DNA of 64,000 nt from Euborellia annulipes (Eukaryota > Arthropoda > Insecta > Dermaptera > Anisolabididae): positions 1 through 64,000 of the forward strand of contig JAKCPI010011627.1 in the NCBI GenBank assembly GCA_023213315.1, read 5' to 3'. Positions 10,901 through 20,289 of the stretch are shown one piece after another. A program made the translations under genes and the position numbers. The notes below the pieces were generated by a model. That model was given only the letters and a program-made list of their open reading frames with translations, made no database searches and was not told the DNA's origin. Every line of letters starts with the position of its first letter. Within the stretch, counting starts at the first letter, position 1.

Positions 10901-13900
10901 AATCCAAACTCTTTGGTTGCATGGTTTCAAATTTAAATATTTAATGTGAGAAAAATATTCGCTGATCGAACTCGGGATCGTCTCAAAGGGGTTAGTCAGG
11001 TGATATTGGTTGTCAACGAATATGATGGCTTTGGGAGAGTAAAAATCAATATAATTGGTCTCATAAATTAAAACTCAAAGATTATCTGATTAAAAATATA
11101 GCCAGCCTAATAATATAAGTTTAATAAAATGATACTGAAACCCCCTCATCGAACATATATTATTATAAATAAATTTATTAACGATTGGCTTAGAGGTTCC
11201 AGGCCTTGATAGCATCACAATACAAATATACTTAAATTTATTTGTTTTAATCAAATAATATTTGATATTAAATTGAAATAATATATTGGGTTTTACTCTT
11301 ATTATAGGTAAAAAAACATTGAAATTGTTTATATTCTATTATAAGAATTAAGCGTTTGTGTCATGCCCTAACCTCTCAAATCACATTGTTGAGGACAAAA
11401 GAATTTGAATTACCTTTGATTGATAGGAATGACAGATGTTCTCAAATGAAGTACTTAAAATTACACGTTTTTCACTATAAAAATTTAACTCACTCAAGGG
11501 ATTTCATTATTTCAAAACACATAAATAGGAGGAAATATAGAAAGAACATACGAATAAAGTCGCCATTGTTGAGTAAACTAAAAAATAAGTGGGGGCGGGA
11601 TGGCGAACGAGTTGAACAATATTCCGCTAGATGTCAGGCGCCTCGTTTATCGATGCCTCCAATTCAACCGGAAATTAAAGCAGAGGATTTGAAGGAAAAT
11701 TTAAACAAAATATAAAACTATTTAAAAAATCTATATATAATAATTGCGGTGTGTCCGTCTGTCCGTCCGTCTGTCCGTCCGTCTGTCACGCTCTGTTTGA
11801 CCAACTTCCCGTTGGAATTTTGAAACGAAATTTTGCAGTCTTATAAAGGACGTTATGGAGAGTCCCGGAAAAATACTCGGGTTCCGAAATTCCTATAACT
11901 TTTTGAGTTATTAATTGCTAAAGTTACGATTTCTCCCATAGGAAATGTATAGAGAAATATTTAAGTATTCTTTGCAGTTGTGTATTCTTTGAATGTAAAC
12001 AAATCCTCAAGCAGGCACAGGACTGGAATACTTAGTTGTTAGTAATAATAATTTTCTTTTCATAATTAAGAAAGCCCACGGGGCGTGGTGTAGAGGTTAG
12101 CGTGCTAACCTCATATACCAAACGTCGCGGGTTCGGACCCAGGCAGTCCGATGATTTTATTTAAGCCATCTGGATACCAGATGGCTTAAATAAAAATGCC
12201 TGGACCCTAATATATATAAATTCATAAATAACGGTTATCGTCAAAGTCTTATATGGCCTAAGTGGCCGAAAAGACTGTATGAATGTGTGGGTGAGTGTGA
12301 GTGTGAATGAGAAAAAAAGTGTGAATGTTTTAAAAAAAAAAAAAAAAAAAAAATAATTAAGAAAAGGCGAGGGTCCGCCGCAGGCGGGCCCGAGCCAGCT
12401 GATGGGGGGTCCAGGGGGCGTAGCCCCCCTGTCTAGACGCCAGCCCGTTTCTCATAATTAAGAAAGGCGAGGGTCCGCCGCAGGCGGCCGAGCCAGCTGG
12501 CGGGGGGTCCAGGGGGCGTAGCCCCCCTGTCTAGACGCCAGCCCGTTTCTCATAATTAAGAAAGGCGAGGGTCCGCCGCAGGCGGGCCCGAGCCACTGGC
12601 AGGGGGTCCAGGGGGCGTAGCCCCCCTGTCCAGACGCCAGCCCGTTTCTCATAAGAAAAGGCGAGGGTCCGCCGCAGGCGGGCCCGAGCCAGCTGGTGGG
12701 GGGTCCAGGGGGCGAGCCCCCTGGCTAGACGCGGAGCCCGCCGAAGGCGGGCGGCGCGGCTAGTATTAAATAAAAGAACGCTAAATAAACAGGGTAGTTG
12801 ATGGAAATTTTGTTTTTTTGACGTGAATCTCTAAGTCCTGGAGGGTTAAGTGGAACTAAGGGTGCGGGAAGGGGTTTAATCCTAAAGCACGTTTTAGAAT
12901 CTGCCCCTGAACTAAATAAAAACATTAAATTTTTTGGCTTTATTTAGACCGAAGATGCTTGGATTTCTTGTCAAGAGTTAGAAAAACGTCATAATGAAAT
13001 GATAAATAAAAAGTTAAGAAATCTCTCTTACCAAGAGAGTGCGAATCCATCTTCAGGCTCAAGTTTTGCAAAATTCCCAAATTTGATTCATCCTTCAGCT
13101 TCATGGCCAAGACCTTCCTCTTTGGACAAATTCCATAGTGAGGTTAGAAAGACATTTAGTTGTGTTAATTTTTATGTTTCATTTCACTAATTCAAATAAA
13201 TAAATAAAGAGTGGATCAAGTCGATTAGATCCTGAAACGCAAGCAGCGCTTTTGAGTGAAATACGAAAGAGTTTGAAGGAAGAGCTAGCTGCTGTGACGA
13301 GGACGAATTCGTTTTCGTTGAAACATTCTAGAGGTTTGCTTCCATGGAGAAGAATTTGGAGTCGGCTGAGATGTTGTAGTTGCCAGGTGGAGGAGAACAA
13401 AATTCGTAAACCAAAAGTGCTAGGCATGTACAGGTAACTTGACAAAACAAAGAACGTCTTAGAAGTATTAATCTCAATTTCAACTTACTTAATAATATAA
13501 TCTTATGCTTAATAATACAATGTCCTAAGATTCAAATTGAATGGATATGATGATGTAAGGTCCAGCTATCCAGCTATATTTTGACTTTCTCTTGCCTCTA
13601 TATATGTTAATATATATAGAGAGAAAGTATTGCGATCATGTCAAAAATTCGATGTCGAGATTTTGATGGATATACACGTTTTGAGGCCCCTGAATCCAAA
13701 AATGTAGTTTTCGCGACATGGTCTGTCTGTGTGTGTGTTGGGTTCAATTTTAAACATGAAGGAATTGAGCTACGAGGTTGAAATTTTATAATTAAGTTAG
13801 GCACCCCCTGGGACGTGACATGAAGCTTTTGATTAAAATCAGCCAAAAAGTACTAGCACTTTACTAATGTACTTTTTCAGTTTTTTCCGATTTTCTCAAA

Positions 13901-16900
13901 ATTCGCTCCAACGATTTTGATTAAAATTCAAAAATCAATTATTTTTAAATGTTATTTAAAATGTTTATTCTCATTTTGCTCTTGATATCTTTTGAAGCAC
14001 ACTTTCCTTTTGTACTTAATAGGTAGGTAGAGTATTAGCTACTGGTGCCAGAGGTCAATCCCGTCCAAGACGAGAAATTTATTTCATTCTTGAAACATTC
14101 CAAGTGATCGTTATATATTTATAGATAGATTCAGGAAGTTACTTGGATCTTATATATATATATATATATATCTAACAGTAAGATTATGTAGGACGTGTAA
14201 AAAAAAAGAAAATAATTTTTTCTTTATTTAGGTCATATTTTAACAAAAATATCAAAAATCTACAACTATAAAAAGAAATAATTGACTTCTGTTTTATAAA
14301 ATAATTTAATATGTATAATATGACTATTCTTCTCTAATAATATTTTGAAAATCGTGGACTTGAGGATGGCATTCTAGGCAAAACAATTGCAATAGTTGTC
14401 TCATGAAAAAGATTCTGAATAAACAAAAAAACTGGTGTGAGCAAGAGAAAGTTGTGTCCTGTGCTTGTCCCACCAGATTTTTTTGTGTCGACATATATTT
14501 AGTTCCTGACAGTACGGAACATTTGAATTCAAGATGTCAAATTTATAAACATGGGAAAATATTTTATATTTTGTTACCATAACAACCATTTCTCCTATCT
14601 CTCCTATGAAGTACAACAGTAAAATGTGCTTCAAACAATTTTGACGGCAAAACGAGAATATACATTTGAAAGAGGATTTAAAAAATAATTGATTTTTTTT
14701 TTAATTTTAATCAAAATCGTTTGAGCGAATTTTGAGAAAATCTTTTTGGCCTATTTTGTTTAAAAGCTTATTTACACGTTCCAGAATACCAATTAATTGA
14801 AATAAATAGGGAAATCTAACACAAAGGTTCGAGTTCCACCCTTACTAATTTCAGACTGCCGATCTAGTATCCCCTTTAGTTCCGTTTCAATCACCGTACC
14901 ATGGGGAAAACATAAACTGATGGGTGAACACAGGACAACACGATACAATGCCACGCAATACATATAGAAGAAACACGATACAATATATATATATAAATTG
15001 TTTTTTTATAGATATAATCAACGGATGGAAGCACTACATTCTGTACAAGATGAAAATAAATGAAATAAAAATATAATATTTGAAATGTTTTTTTAATCCA
15101 CAAATGAAAGCAAATTGGTTACCAATTAGATTGCCGAAAGGTGAGCTTTAAAAATATTTCACCCATCTTCAGGACCGATATTACCAGCAATACATATTAT
15201 GAGAAACTTTTTCAAATTCACATCAATCACACTCATTGACTTTTTTTACCTCTCTATAACTTTAATTTCTAATTTCTAATGCCTTTCATTGCATGTCTAT
15301 TGAGTGTGATTGATGTGAATTTGAAAAAGTTTCTCATATTATGTATTGCTTGTAATACCGGTCTTGAAGATGGGTGACGTTTAGTCCCCGAAACGTCGAC
15401 AAAGGAAAATAAAATAATTCGGGCCGAAAACAAACAAGTCTTGTTTTGTTTCATCTTCTAACTATTCATTTTGATAATTATTGTATTGATTATGTTCATA
15501 AACTTTTGTTAGATAAGTCACTAAAAAAGAAAAAAATCCGGTGTGACTGGTCGCACAACACACAACTTTCTCTTACTTTTGGTAATTGAAAGTTGTGTCA
15601 GATTTTTTATGTCGGCATTAGAATTGAAAATTGCGTCAAAAACCCTCTTTTTGTAAATATAAGCAAAGAAATAGGTTTCTGCTGTTTTCTTCGTTTTTTT
15701 CATACATAAATAAGTTTACTCGTCTGTTAATAGGATGAAAGGAGTTTGAAAAATAATTCTTTCTTTCATGATTGTAGGCTTCGAAATAAAAATTTTATTT
15801 TTTTTGAACAGAGAGAGGACGAGATTGATCATACACAGACAGCCTTTCTTCAAGGTGATTACTCTGCTGTTTTTTCAAGGTGGTGTTTGAAATAAATTTT
15901 CTTAAAACACAACTGTATAGTTGAATTATTTGTTTTTATTTTTATTTTTGGCCAACTGTGTACATATTTCAGTTTCGGCAATAAGCCATCCTCAGGGTCT
16001 GTCAATTAAAAATAAAAATAAAATCTTAAATATATATATACAAATCAACATAGATTTCAACATGACATACCTTCAAATAAAAATCTCTCATTTGCCTGGT
16101 TTTTGGAATGAAAATTTTACACATCAATGGTTATATATGGAACAATTATATGGACGGTTTATTTTGAAAGTGGTGTAAGTCCATTTTTAAAAAAAAAATG
16201 AGATATCACATAATTTATGATTAAATTAATCTAAATTTTCTAGGTATAAATAGCTAGTGGTAAATTTCTTAAAAAATTTCCATGTTTTGTACAATTGAAA
16301 ATTGGTCGGTAAATAGATTTTTTAATAAACAAATAAGTTAACCTTTCATTTTCTCGAAACAATAGAAAATGGACTTACACCACTTTCCAAAATAAACGGT
16401 CCATATATATATATATATATATAAACTAGACGCAAAGCCCCGCCTTCGGCGGGGCTTTCCGCCTAGCCAGGGGCTGCGCCTCCTGGACCCCCTTGCTCGC
16501 CTTCCCTTTTCATTTTTATATATAGAGACTATTTTAACGGTTAGTTATACATGAACTTAAGATTTTTTGTGAATCATATCCTTTCCGGGACTCTCCCGGT
16601 ACACAGACAAAAAATTTACGCCGATATTTTAGAATTCAAAATGTAAATAAATAAAAAATCGTAAACATGGGTAAATATTTATATTTTGTTACCATGGCAA
16701 CCCTTTCTCCTAATTTTTATTTTTTTCTTATTTTAACGGTTAATTACTCATTAACTTATTGTTATTTGTGAAACAAAACCTGTCCGGGATTCTCACAAAC
16801 ATACACAAAAAATTTCATCAAAATCGGTTCAGTCGTTTAGGAGAAGTTCAGTCACATACACACGTACAGAAGAATTATATATATAAAGAGAAAGAATATA

Positions 16901-19900
16901 AGATATATATATATATATATATATATGTATACATTCATACATAAATAAATGAACAATGAATATATATATGGGGCATTCCACGCCAACTCGACCACTTCTG
17001 AACCCGACCATTTTTGATTTGGCTGAAACTTTGTCATCTTTTTGTACCCTATTGAAAACGTGTTTGAGAATTTTTTTCAGATTTTACGACCCAGCCAAAA
17101 AAAAGTTATAGCATTTTCAAAAAACATCGATTTTTTTTTTAAATAACCGTAAAACTATCAAAAATTAACTTATCGGGACGATTTTTTTTTGAAATTTTTG
17201 TCTTTAAATGTACTTTTCAGAAAAAAATATGACAAAATTTTACAGATTCATCTTGAACGTTTTTTTGACATTTTCGTAAAAAAACAAAAATTTCGGGATG
17301 AATGACACTTTTTTTTTTATTTTTTTTTTTTTTTATAAAAAACTTTGATTTTTTCTACAAATGCTCTGAAAATTTCAGAGTGGGATTATTTCGCGTTCTA
17401 TTTTTTTTTATTTTTGAAAAAAAAATTTTTTTTTTCTCCGCTTATTTATCGTGATGGTGCTCTTAAATTCTTCCAGGATTGACTGAGATTCTAGAAAATT
17501 GAAGAAAAATAATAATAATAATAGTTAGGGGTGATGAAAATCGAGAAAATTCCATTTATCCTGAAAAAATTAGAAATTAGTTGTGTATTCAACTACTGAA
17601 GTATTTGAAGCGTCAAGTAAAAGCTTAGAAACATGGGCGTAACTAGGGGGTGCCGGGGGGCCTGAAGAAAGCTCCTTGCCCCAAGAAAAATAGAGAAAAT
17701 ATGGGGCTTTCCAGGCCCACCGGAGGATGGCTGGTCCCATGGCCCCCCCCTTTAATTTTTCTTGGGGCAAGGAGCTTTCTGGGGAGGGCCAGGCCCCCCG
17801 GCACCCCCTAGTTACGCCCATGTTTCTAAGCTTTTACTTGACGCTTCAAATACTTCAGTAGTTGAATACACAACTAATTTCTAATTTTTTCAGGATAAAT
17901 GGAATTTTCTCGATTTTCATCACCCCTAACTAATATTATTATTATTTTTCTTCAATTTTCTAGAATCTCAGTCAATCCTGGAAGAATTTAAGAGCACCAT
18001 TATGATAAATAAGCGGAGAAAAAAAAAAAAAAAATAGAACGCGAAATAATCCCACTCTGAAATTTTCAGAGCATTTGTAGAAAAAATCAAAGTTTTTTAT
18101 AAAAAAAAAAATTAAAAAAAAAGTGTCATTCATCCCGAAATTTTTGTTTTTTTACGAAAATGTCAAAAAAAACGTTCAAGATGAATCTGTAAAATTTTGT
18201 CATATTTTTTTCTGAAAAGTACATTTAAAGACAAAAATTTCAAAAAAAATCGTCCCGATAAGTTAATTTTTGACAGTTTTACGGTTATTTAAAACAAAAT
18301 CGATGTTTTTTGAAAAATGCTATAACTTTTTTTGGCGGCGTGAAATCTGAAAAATTCTCAGACACGTTTTCAATAGGGTACAAAAAGATGACAAAGTTTC
18401 AGCCAAATCAAAAATGGTCGGGTTCAGAAGTGGTCGAGTTGGCGTGGAATGCCCATACATATATGTATATGTATATAATTGTTGCATATACAACCATTGA
18501 TGTGTAAAATTTTCATTCCAAGAACCAGACAAATGAGAGATTTTTATTGGAAGGTATGTATGTCATGTTGAAATCTATGTTGAATTGTATATATATTTAA
18601 GATTTTAGTTTTAATTAACAGGCCCTGAGGATGGCTTATTGCCGAAACTGAAATATGTACAAAGTTGGCCAAAAATAAAAAAACAAATAATTCAACTATA
18701 CAGAGTGTGTTTTAAGAAAATTTATTTCAAACACCAGCTTGAAAAAAACAGCAACGCTGTTCGACGAGTAACCACCTTAAAGAAAGGCTGTATTATTTTT
18801 ATTTTCTCAAAAAGATGAAAATTGAGAGTTAGCTATTAATTACGGTCATCTTACGCACCGTTTCGAACGGGACAGCACCTTTCAGTACCGTCGTTTTAAT
18901 AAAAAATGTCAATTTTGTCCCGTTTTAAACATTAATTTGAAGGGTTGGAAATTATAAGGGGTCTATGAACCATTTGTTTGTATGCCTTTATGTATATTAT
19001 GCATAAAGACGTAAATGACGTACAAAAAGAAATTGTCCGTAGACCCCTTCTAATTCTCAACTCTTCAATTTATAACACCGTCCCGTTTTGAGGCGACAAC
19101 GTCTTGCAATGGAAATATATTTTAAACTATGTCCGAAAAAAAAAATTCTCGCGGCCGTGGAAAGTGGTTTGAAAAAAAAATATCGCCAAATATTTTAATA
19201 TTCCTATATCAAAGCTGTCTATAATTCTGAAAAATAAAAAATAAATTATTAGTATCATAATTTTTTACTTTTTTACTTGAGCTTATAACTTACTGTATAG
19301 AATATATTTATGCAAGGTCATTCAAAAATACAGTATGATAAAAACTCTCAATAATTTGAATTTCTTTCTTTCCTCTTGTTAATTCAAACTTCTTGCTCGG
19401 TAATTCCAAGTTTTCTTGTAGCAGGGCCGTTCCTGGCCTAAGTTGTCGCCCTCCGTGCCTGGTCATTTTTGTCGCCTCCCACCCTCCTGGTTTCTCTAGA
19501 AATTATGTAATAAAAAAATCTGGTGTGATGGTCGCACAGTTGTGATCTGTGCTTGTCATACCAGATTTATATAATTATAAAGATCATATAAATTTTGTTA
19601 GAAACGATTCAAATTTCAAGGGAAGAAGGCGTCCTATTTTGAAATGCCTGATCTTATAAAAATATACAAAATTTTTTTTAATGGGCTGCTTTATAATTTC
19701 ATCTTTTTTCAAATCCGTTTGAAGTATTTTGTAGTTGTTTGGAAGAATTAGCCGTTTCTTTTAGATATGACAACGTTACTTGGGAGCAACACGTAGAGGT
19801 TCCTTCCAAGCCCCCCAAAAAAATTATCCCCATCTTCTTTTAAAGGCTTTCGATCCAGGGAGTAAATCGCCTTTACTCTAGCAGCTTGTGGTCATTCAAA

Positions 19901-20287
19901 AAAAATTTATTTTTCACTATCTTCAAAGTGATGTAAAATAAAAAAGAATTCTTCGATCTACCGGCATTTTAATATTTGTAACTGATGTCGAAATGATTTA
20001 TAAAAAAGTTTCTTGAATCAGGGGGCAAATGGCTGAGCAGGACAAGCTGCAGATTAAGGAACTGAAGTTAGCTCGTTCGGTTCCTCATTGGGATTGAAAG
20101 GTGGCAGATAATTTCATCCTCCAGTAACAGATGCAAATGGGTCAATTTCAATTCTTAATCCAAATAATGTTAGAATTTTTACTTGGATGAAATTTTGCTC
20201 TAACATTTTTCTTTTCTTCTAAGTAATTCAACTTCGGCAACACCACTTGAGAATTCTCGACTTGTTTCATCTTACCAGAGAAAATAA
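7939..20287 (+). CDS. Six-exon serine-rich protein, unrecognised
   Basis: I reconstruct six coding exons whose phases agree: 7939-8066, 10105-10335, 10402-10552, 12948-13142, 13210-13433 and 20224-20287, giving about 330 residues. All introns are GT/AG. The last acceptor has a strong pyrimidine tract. The acceptor at 10105 is weak, because an A run precedes it. The protein has no signal peptide or obvious membrane segment. Residues 35-75 are Ser/Thr-rich. A conserved-looking stretch HMPVGRLPPGIFYYQ follows, then a charged helical region (QELEKRHNEMINKKLR; LLSEIRKSLKEELAAV), then a basic, Cys-rich patch LPWRRIWSRLRCCSCQ that could bind membranes or be palmitoylated (inference). The C-terminus is SSYQRK. 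The start is the first Met after an in-frame stop, so upstream exons remain possible. Exons are less AT-rich than their flanks. Introns hold SINEs, a Helitron, REP-A copies and the large palindrome. I do not recognise the family. Confidence 0.6.
8330..8560 (+). repeat. REP-A fragment, intronic
   Basis: It carries the GACATGATCTGTCTGTGTGT, TTAGGCACCC and GGGACGTGACACGAAGCTTT blocks of REP-A and stops at a terminal TACAGTCAGGGACAATATTA, which matches the end of the MITE at 37060. Confidence 0.55.
8626..9004. mobile_element. Foldback element, arms about 160-170 bp
   Basis: The left arm (8626-8797) and right arm (8847-9004) are near-perfect reverse complements. The outer ends are GTCTATTGTGTTGCCTTAAA and its complement, and the inner ends contain GATAGCAGCAGTTGCGTC. 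The spacer is about 50 bp of AT-rich sequence. It is non-coding and lies in intron 1 of the 7939-20287 gene. Confidence 0.8.
9005..9660. repeat. Cluster of rearranged SINE-1 pieces around a palindrome
   Basis: There is a minus-strand SINE-1 with an internal deletion (9008-9112), a plus-strand tail copy (9165-9358) and another tail (9548-9660). Between them, 9345-9500 is a palindrome whose arms share GGCCGGAATATCGGCCGAAA. This suggests insertion of the palindrome into the tail of one SINE. Confidence 0.6.
9346..9387 (-). ncRNA. Hammerhead-ribozyme-like core
   Basis: On the minus strand: CTGATGA (9387-9381), one extra A, stem II GGCCG/CGGCC with loop GAATAT, GAAA (9363-9360), stem III ACG/CGT closing a loop, then T as the cleavage-type nucleotide. 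Box sequences and the 5-bp stem II are seen directly. The catalytic role is inference. The extra base after CTGATGA departs from the standard core, and I see no stem I. Confidence 0.45.
9685..9850 (+). repeat. tRNA-headed SINE-like element
   Basis: An A-box-like TGATTAGCCGAGGGGGTAAA and a B-box-like CGAGTTCAAATCC stand about 35 bp apart, the spacing of a tRNA head. A short unrelated body follows. It is distinct from SINE-1. Confidence 0.5.
10678..10944 (+). repeat. tRNA-headed SINE-like element
   Basis: GCAAATGGCTAAGCAGATAA (A box) and CGGGTTCGAATCCAGC (B box) start the element. The body has GGGTAGAAAAGTGGGAGAA. A related head occurs at 20018. The 88-residue frame across it is a by-product. 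Confidence 0.55.
11280..11730 (+). other. Open frame, possible exon or repeat remnant
   Basis: A 119-codon frame (to 11715) follows a plausible acceptor near 11346. Its composition is basic and protein-like (SRDFIISKHINRRKYRKN), but no donor exists before the stop, and it is not needed to join exons 10402-10552 and 12948-13142, which are already in phase. It could be an alternative terminal exon or chance. Confidence 0.25.
12074..12352 (+). repeat. SINE-1, full length, with target duplication
   Basis: The head is GGGGCGTGGTGTAGAGGTTA, the B box is GGGTTCGGACCC, and there is an internal inverted TTTAAGCCATCTGG/CCAGATGGCTTAAA. The tail has TGTGAGTGTGAATGAG units and about 20 A. A 12-bp direct repeat ATAATTAAGAAA flanks it (12062-12073, 12353-12364). 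This is the reference copy for the family in this window. Confidence 0.85.
12366..12745 (+). repeat. Tandem GC-rich repeat, about 98-bp unit, four copies
   Basis: Units start at about 12366, 12466, 12564 and 12660 with GGCGAGGGTCCGCCGCAGGC and contain GGGGGTCCAGGGGGCG and CTAGACGC. The GC content is far above that of the surroundings. Each unit resembles the Helitron 3' terminal region, and the array ends in the functional-looking end at 12763. Confidence 0.75.
13583..13995 (-). repeat. REP-A fragment, intronic
   Basis: Relative to the copy at 5870-6930 it is inverted. It carries the hairpin end (TTTCTCTTGCCTCTATATAT), the GACATGGTCTGTCTGTGTGT block and the complement of the TACTAGTACTTT block. 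Confidence 0.55.
14440..14770 (+). repeat. REP-A fragment, intronic
   Basis: It starts with CACCAGATTTTTTTGTGTCG, then ACAGTACGGAACATTTGAAT, GGGAAAATATTTTATATTTT and a degraded GCGAATTTTGAGAAAATC block. No coding content was seen. Confidence 0.55.
15160..15380. mobile_element. Foldback element with hammerhead-like ends
   Basis: ACCCATCTTCAGGACCG..CAATCACACTCA (15164-15239) is repeated inverted at 15298-15376. The motif TTGAAGATGGG..CCCCGAAACGTCGAC is at 15364-15400. The spacer is about 60 bp. Confidence 0.65.
16152..16405. mobile_element. MITE with 37-bp inverted ends
   Basis: The ends GGACGGTTTATTTTGAAAGT and AAATAAACGGTCC are inverted copies over about 37 bp and sit next to TA-rich sequence. 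The 180-bp interior is AT-rich and non-coding. The element abuts the inner edge of the outer foldback arm. Confidence 0.7.
16432..16886 (-). mobile_element. Helitron (non-autonomous), minus strand
   Basis: On the minus strand it begins TCTTTATATATATAATTCTT with GTGTGTATGTGACTGAAC and GATTTTGATGAAATTTTTTG, the usual start of arthropod Helitrons. It ends with GGGGGTCCAGG..GGCTAG, a hairpin (AGCCCCGCC GAA GGCGGGGCT) and CTAG at 16432-16435. About 90 bp near 16610-16705 match REP-A (GTTACCATGGCAACC), probably a nested fragment. No transposase is present. Confidence 0.75.
16971..18454. mobile_element. Inner 1.5-kb palindrome centred on a hAT MITE
   Basis: The arms are 16971-17631 and 17823-18454. 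They start GGGCATTCCACGCCAACTCG and end with its complement, and read as near-perfect reverse complements throughout. The centre is the hAT-like element 17632-17822. The short open frames on both strands are mirror images and not genes. Confidence 0.85.
17632..17822. mobile_element. hAT-type MITE at palindrome centre
   Basis: The ends CATGGGCGTAACTAGGGGGT and its complement match the other hAT MITEs here. The flanks are CTTAGAAA on the left and TTTCTAAG on the right: reverse complements of each other, not the direct 8-bp repeat expected of simple insertion. Confidence 0.7.
18621..18670 (+). ncRNA. Hammerhead-ribozyme-like motif with three stems
   Basis: Stem I is GGCC (18621-18624) with GGCC (18667-18670). 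The core CTGAGGA is at 18625-18631, with one extra T. Stem II is GGC/GCC with loop TTATT. GAAA is at 18644-18647. Stem III is ACT/AGT (18647-18649 with 18663-18665), followed by T at 18666 as the cleavage-type nucleotide. An inverted copy with the same features is at 15950-16002. The base pairing is visible. Self-cleavage is not shown, and the extra T is non-standard. Confidence 0.5.
18835..19110 (+). repeat. REP-B interspersed element
   Basis: It contains GAACGGGACAGCACC near the start, ACCGTCCCGTTTTGAGG near the end, and an internal hairpin around TTATGTATATTATGCATAAA. A second copy is at 32497-34550, split by an LTR retrotransposon, which proves mobility or duplication of the unit. Confidence 0.6.
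19111..20017. other. Intronic AT-rich stretch
   Basis: A REP-A scrap (AAAAAATCTGGTGTGATGG) is at 19513, and a hAT-like end (GCAGGGCCGTTCCTGG) near 19422 without a partner. No exon was found. Confidence 0.4.
20018..20125 (+). repeat. tRNA-headed SINE-like fragment
   Basis: GGCAAATGGCTGAGCAGGAC is A-box-like and matches the head at 10678. The B box (GGTTCCTCATTGGGATTG) is eroded. It lies about 100 bp before the last exon of the plus-strand gene. Confidence 0.4.
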
Positions 20288-20289
20288 AT

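Larger units (their letters stand above)
11730..12763 (+). mobile_element. Helitron (non-autonomous) with nested SINE
   Basis: It starts with TCTATATATAATAATTGC followed by the GTGTGTCCGTCTGTCCGTCC run typical of arthropod Helitron 5' ends. It ends with a hairpin (CCCGCC GAAG GGCGGG, 12736-12751) and CTAG at 12760-12763. The flanks are A (11729) and T (12764), the A/T target of Helitrons. There is no RepHel gene. The inside holds a SINE-1 (12074-12352) and four tandem copies of a GC-rich 3'-end-like unit. It lies in an intron of the 7939-20287 gene. Confidence 0.8.
15838..18790. mobile_element. Outer foldback element, arms about 320 bp
   Basis: The left arm (15838-16155) and right arm (18466-18790) are inverted copies, sharing for example TTTGAAATAAATTTTCTTAA, TTCGGCAATAAGCCATCCTC and ACACATCAATGGTTATATAT or their complements. 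The interior is filled by a MITE (16152-16405), a Helitron (16432-16886) and a second palindrome (16971-18454). Both arms carry the same hammerhead-like motif. All of it lies in the last intron of the 7939-20287 gene. Confidence 0.8.

Noticed and set aside
12458..12925. Minus-strand frames rich in Pro/Gly/Arg
   Set aside because: They are translations of the GC-rich tandem units of the Helitron 3' region.
15810..15855. Extra exon of the plus-strand gene (RTRLIIHRQPFFK)
   Set aside because: The phase fits exon 13433, but the 3' part lies inside the foldback arm, and the exon at 20224 fits the same phase with a better acceptor and a stop.
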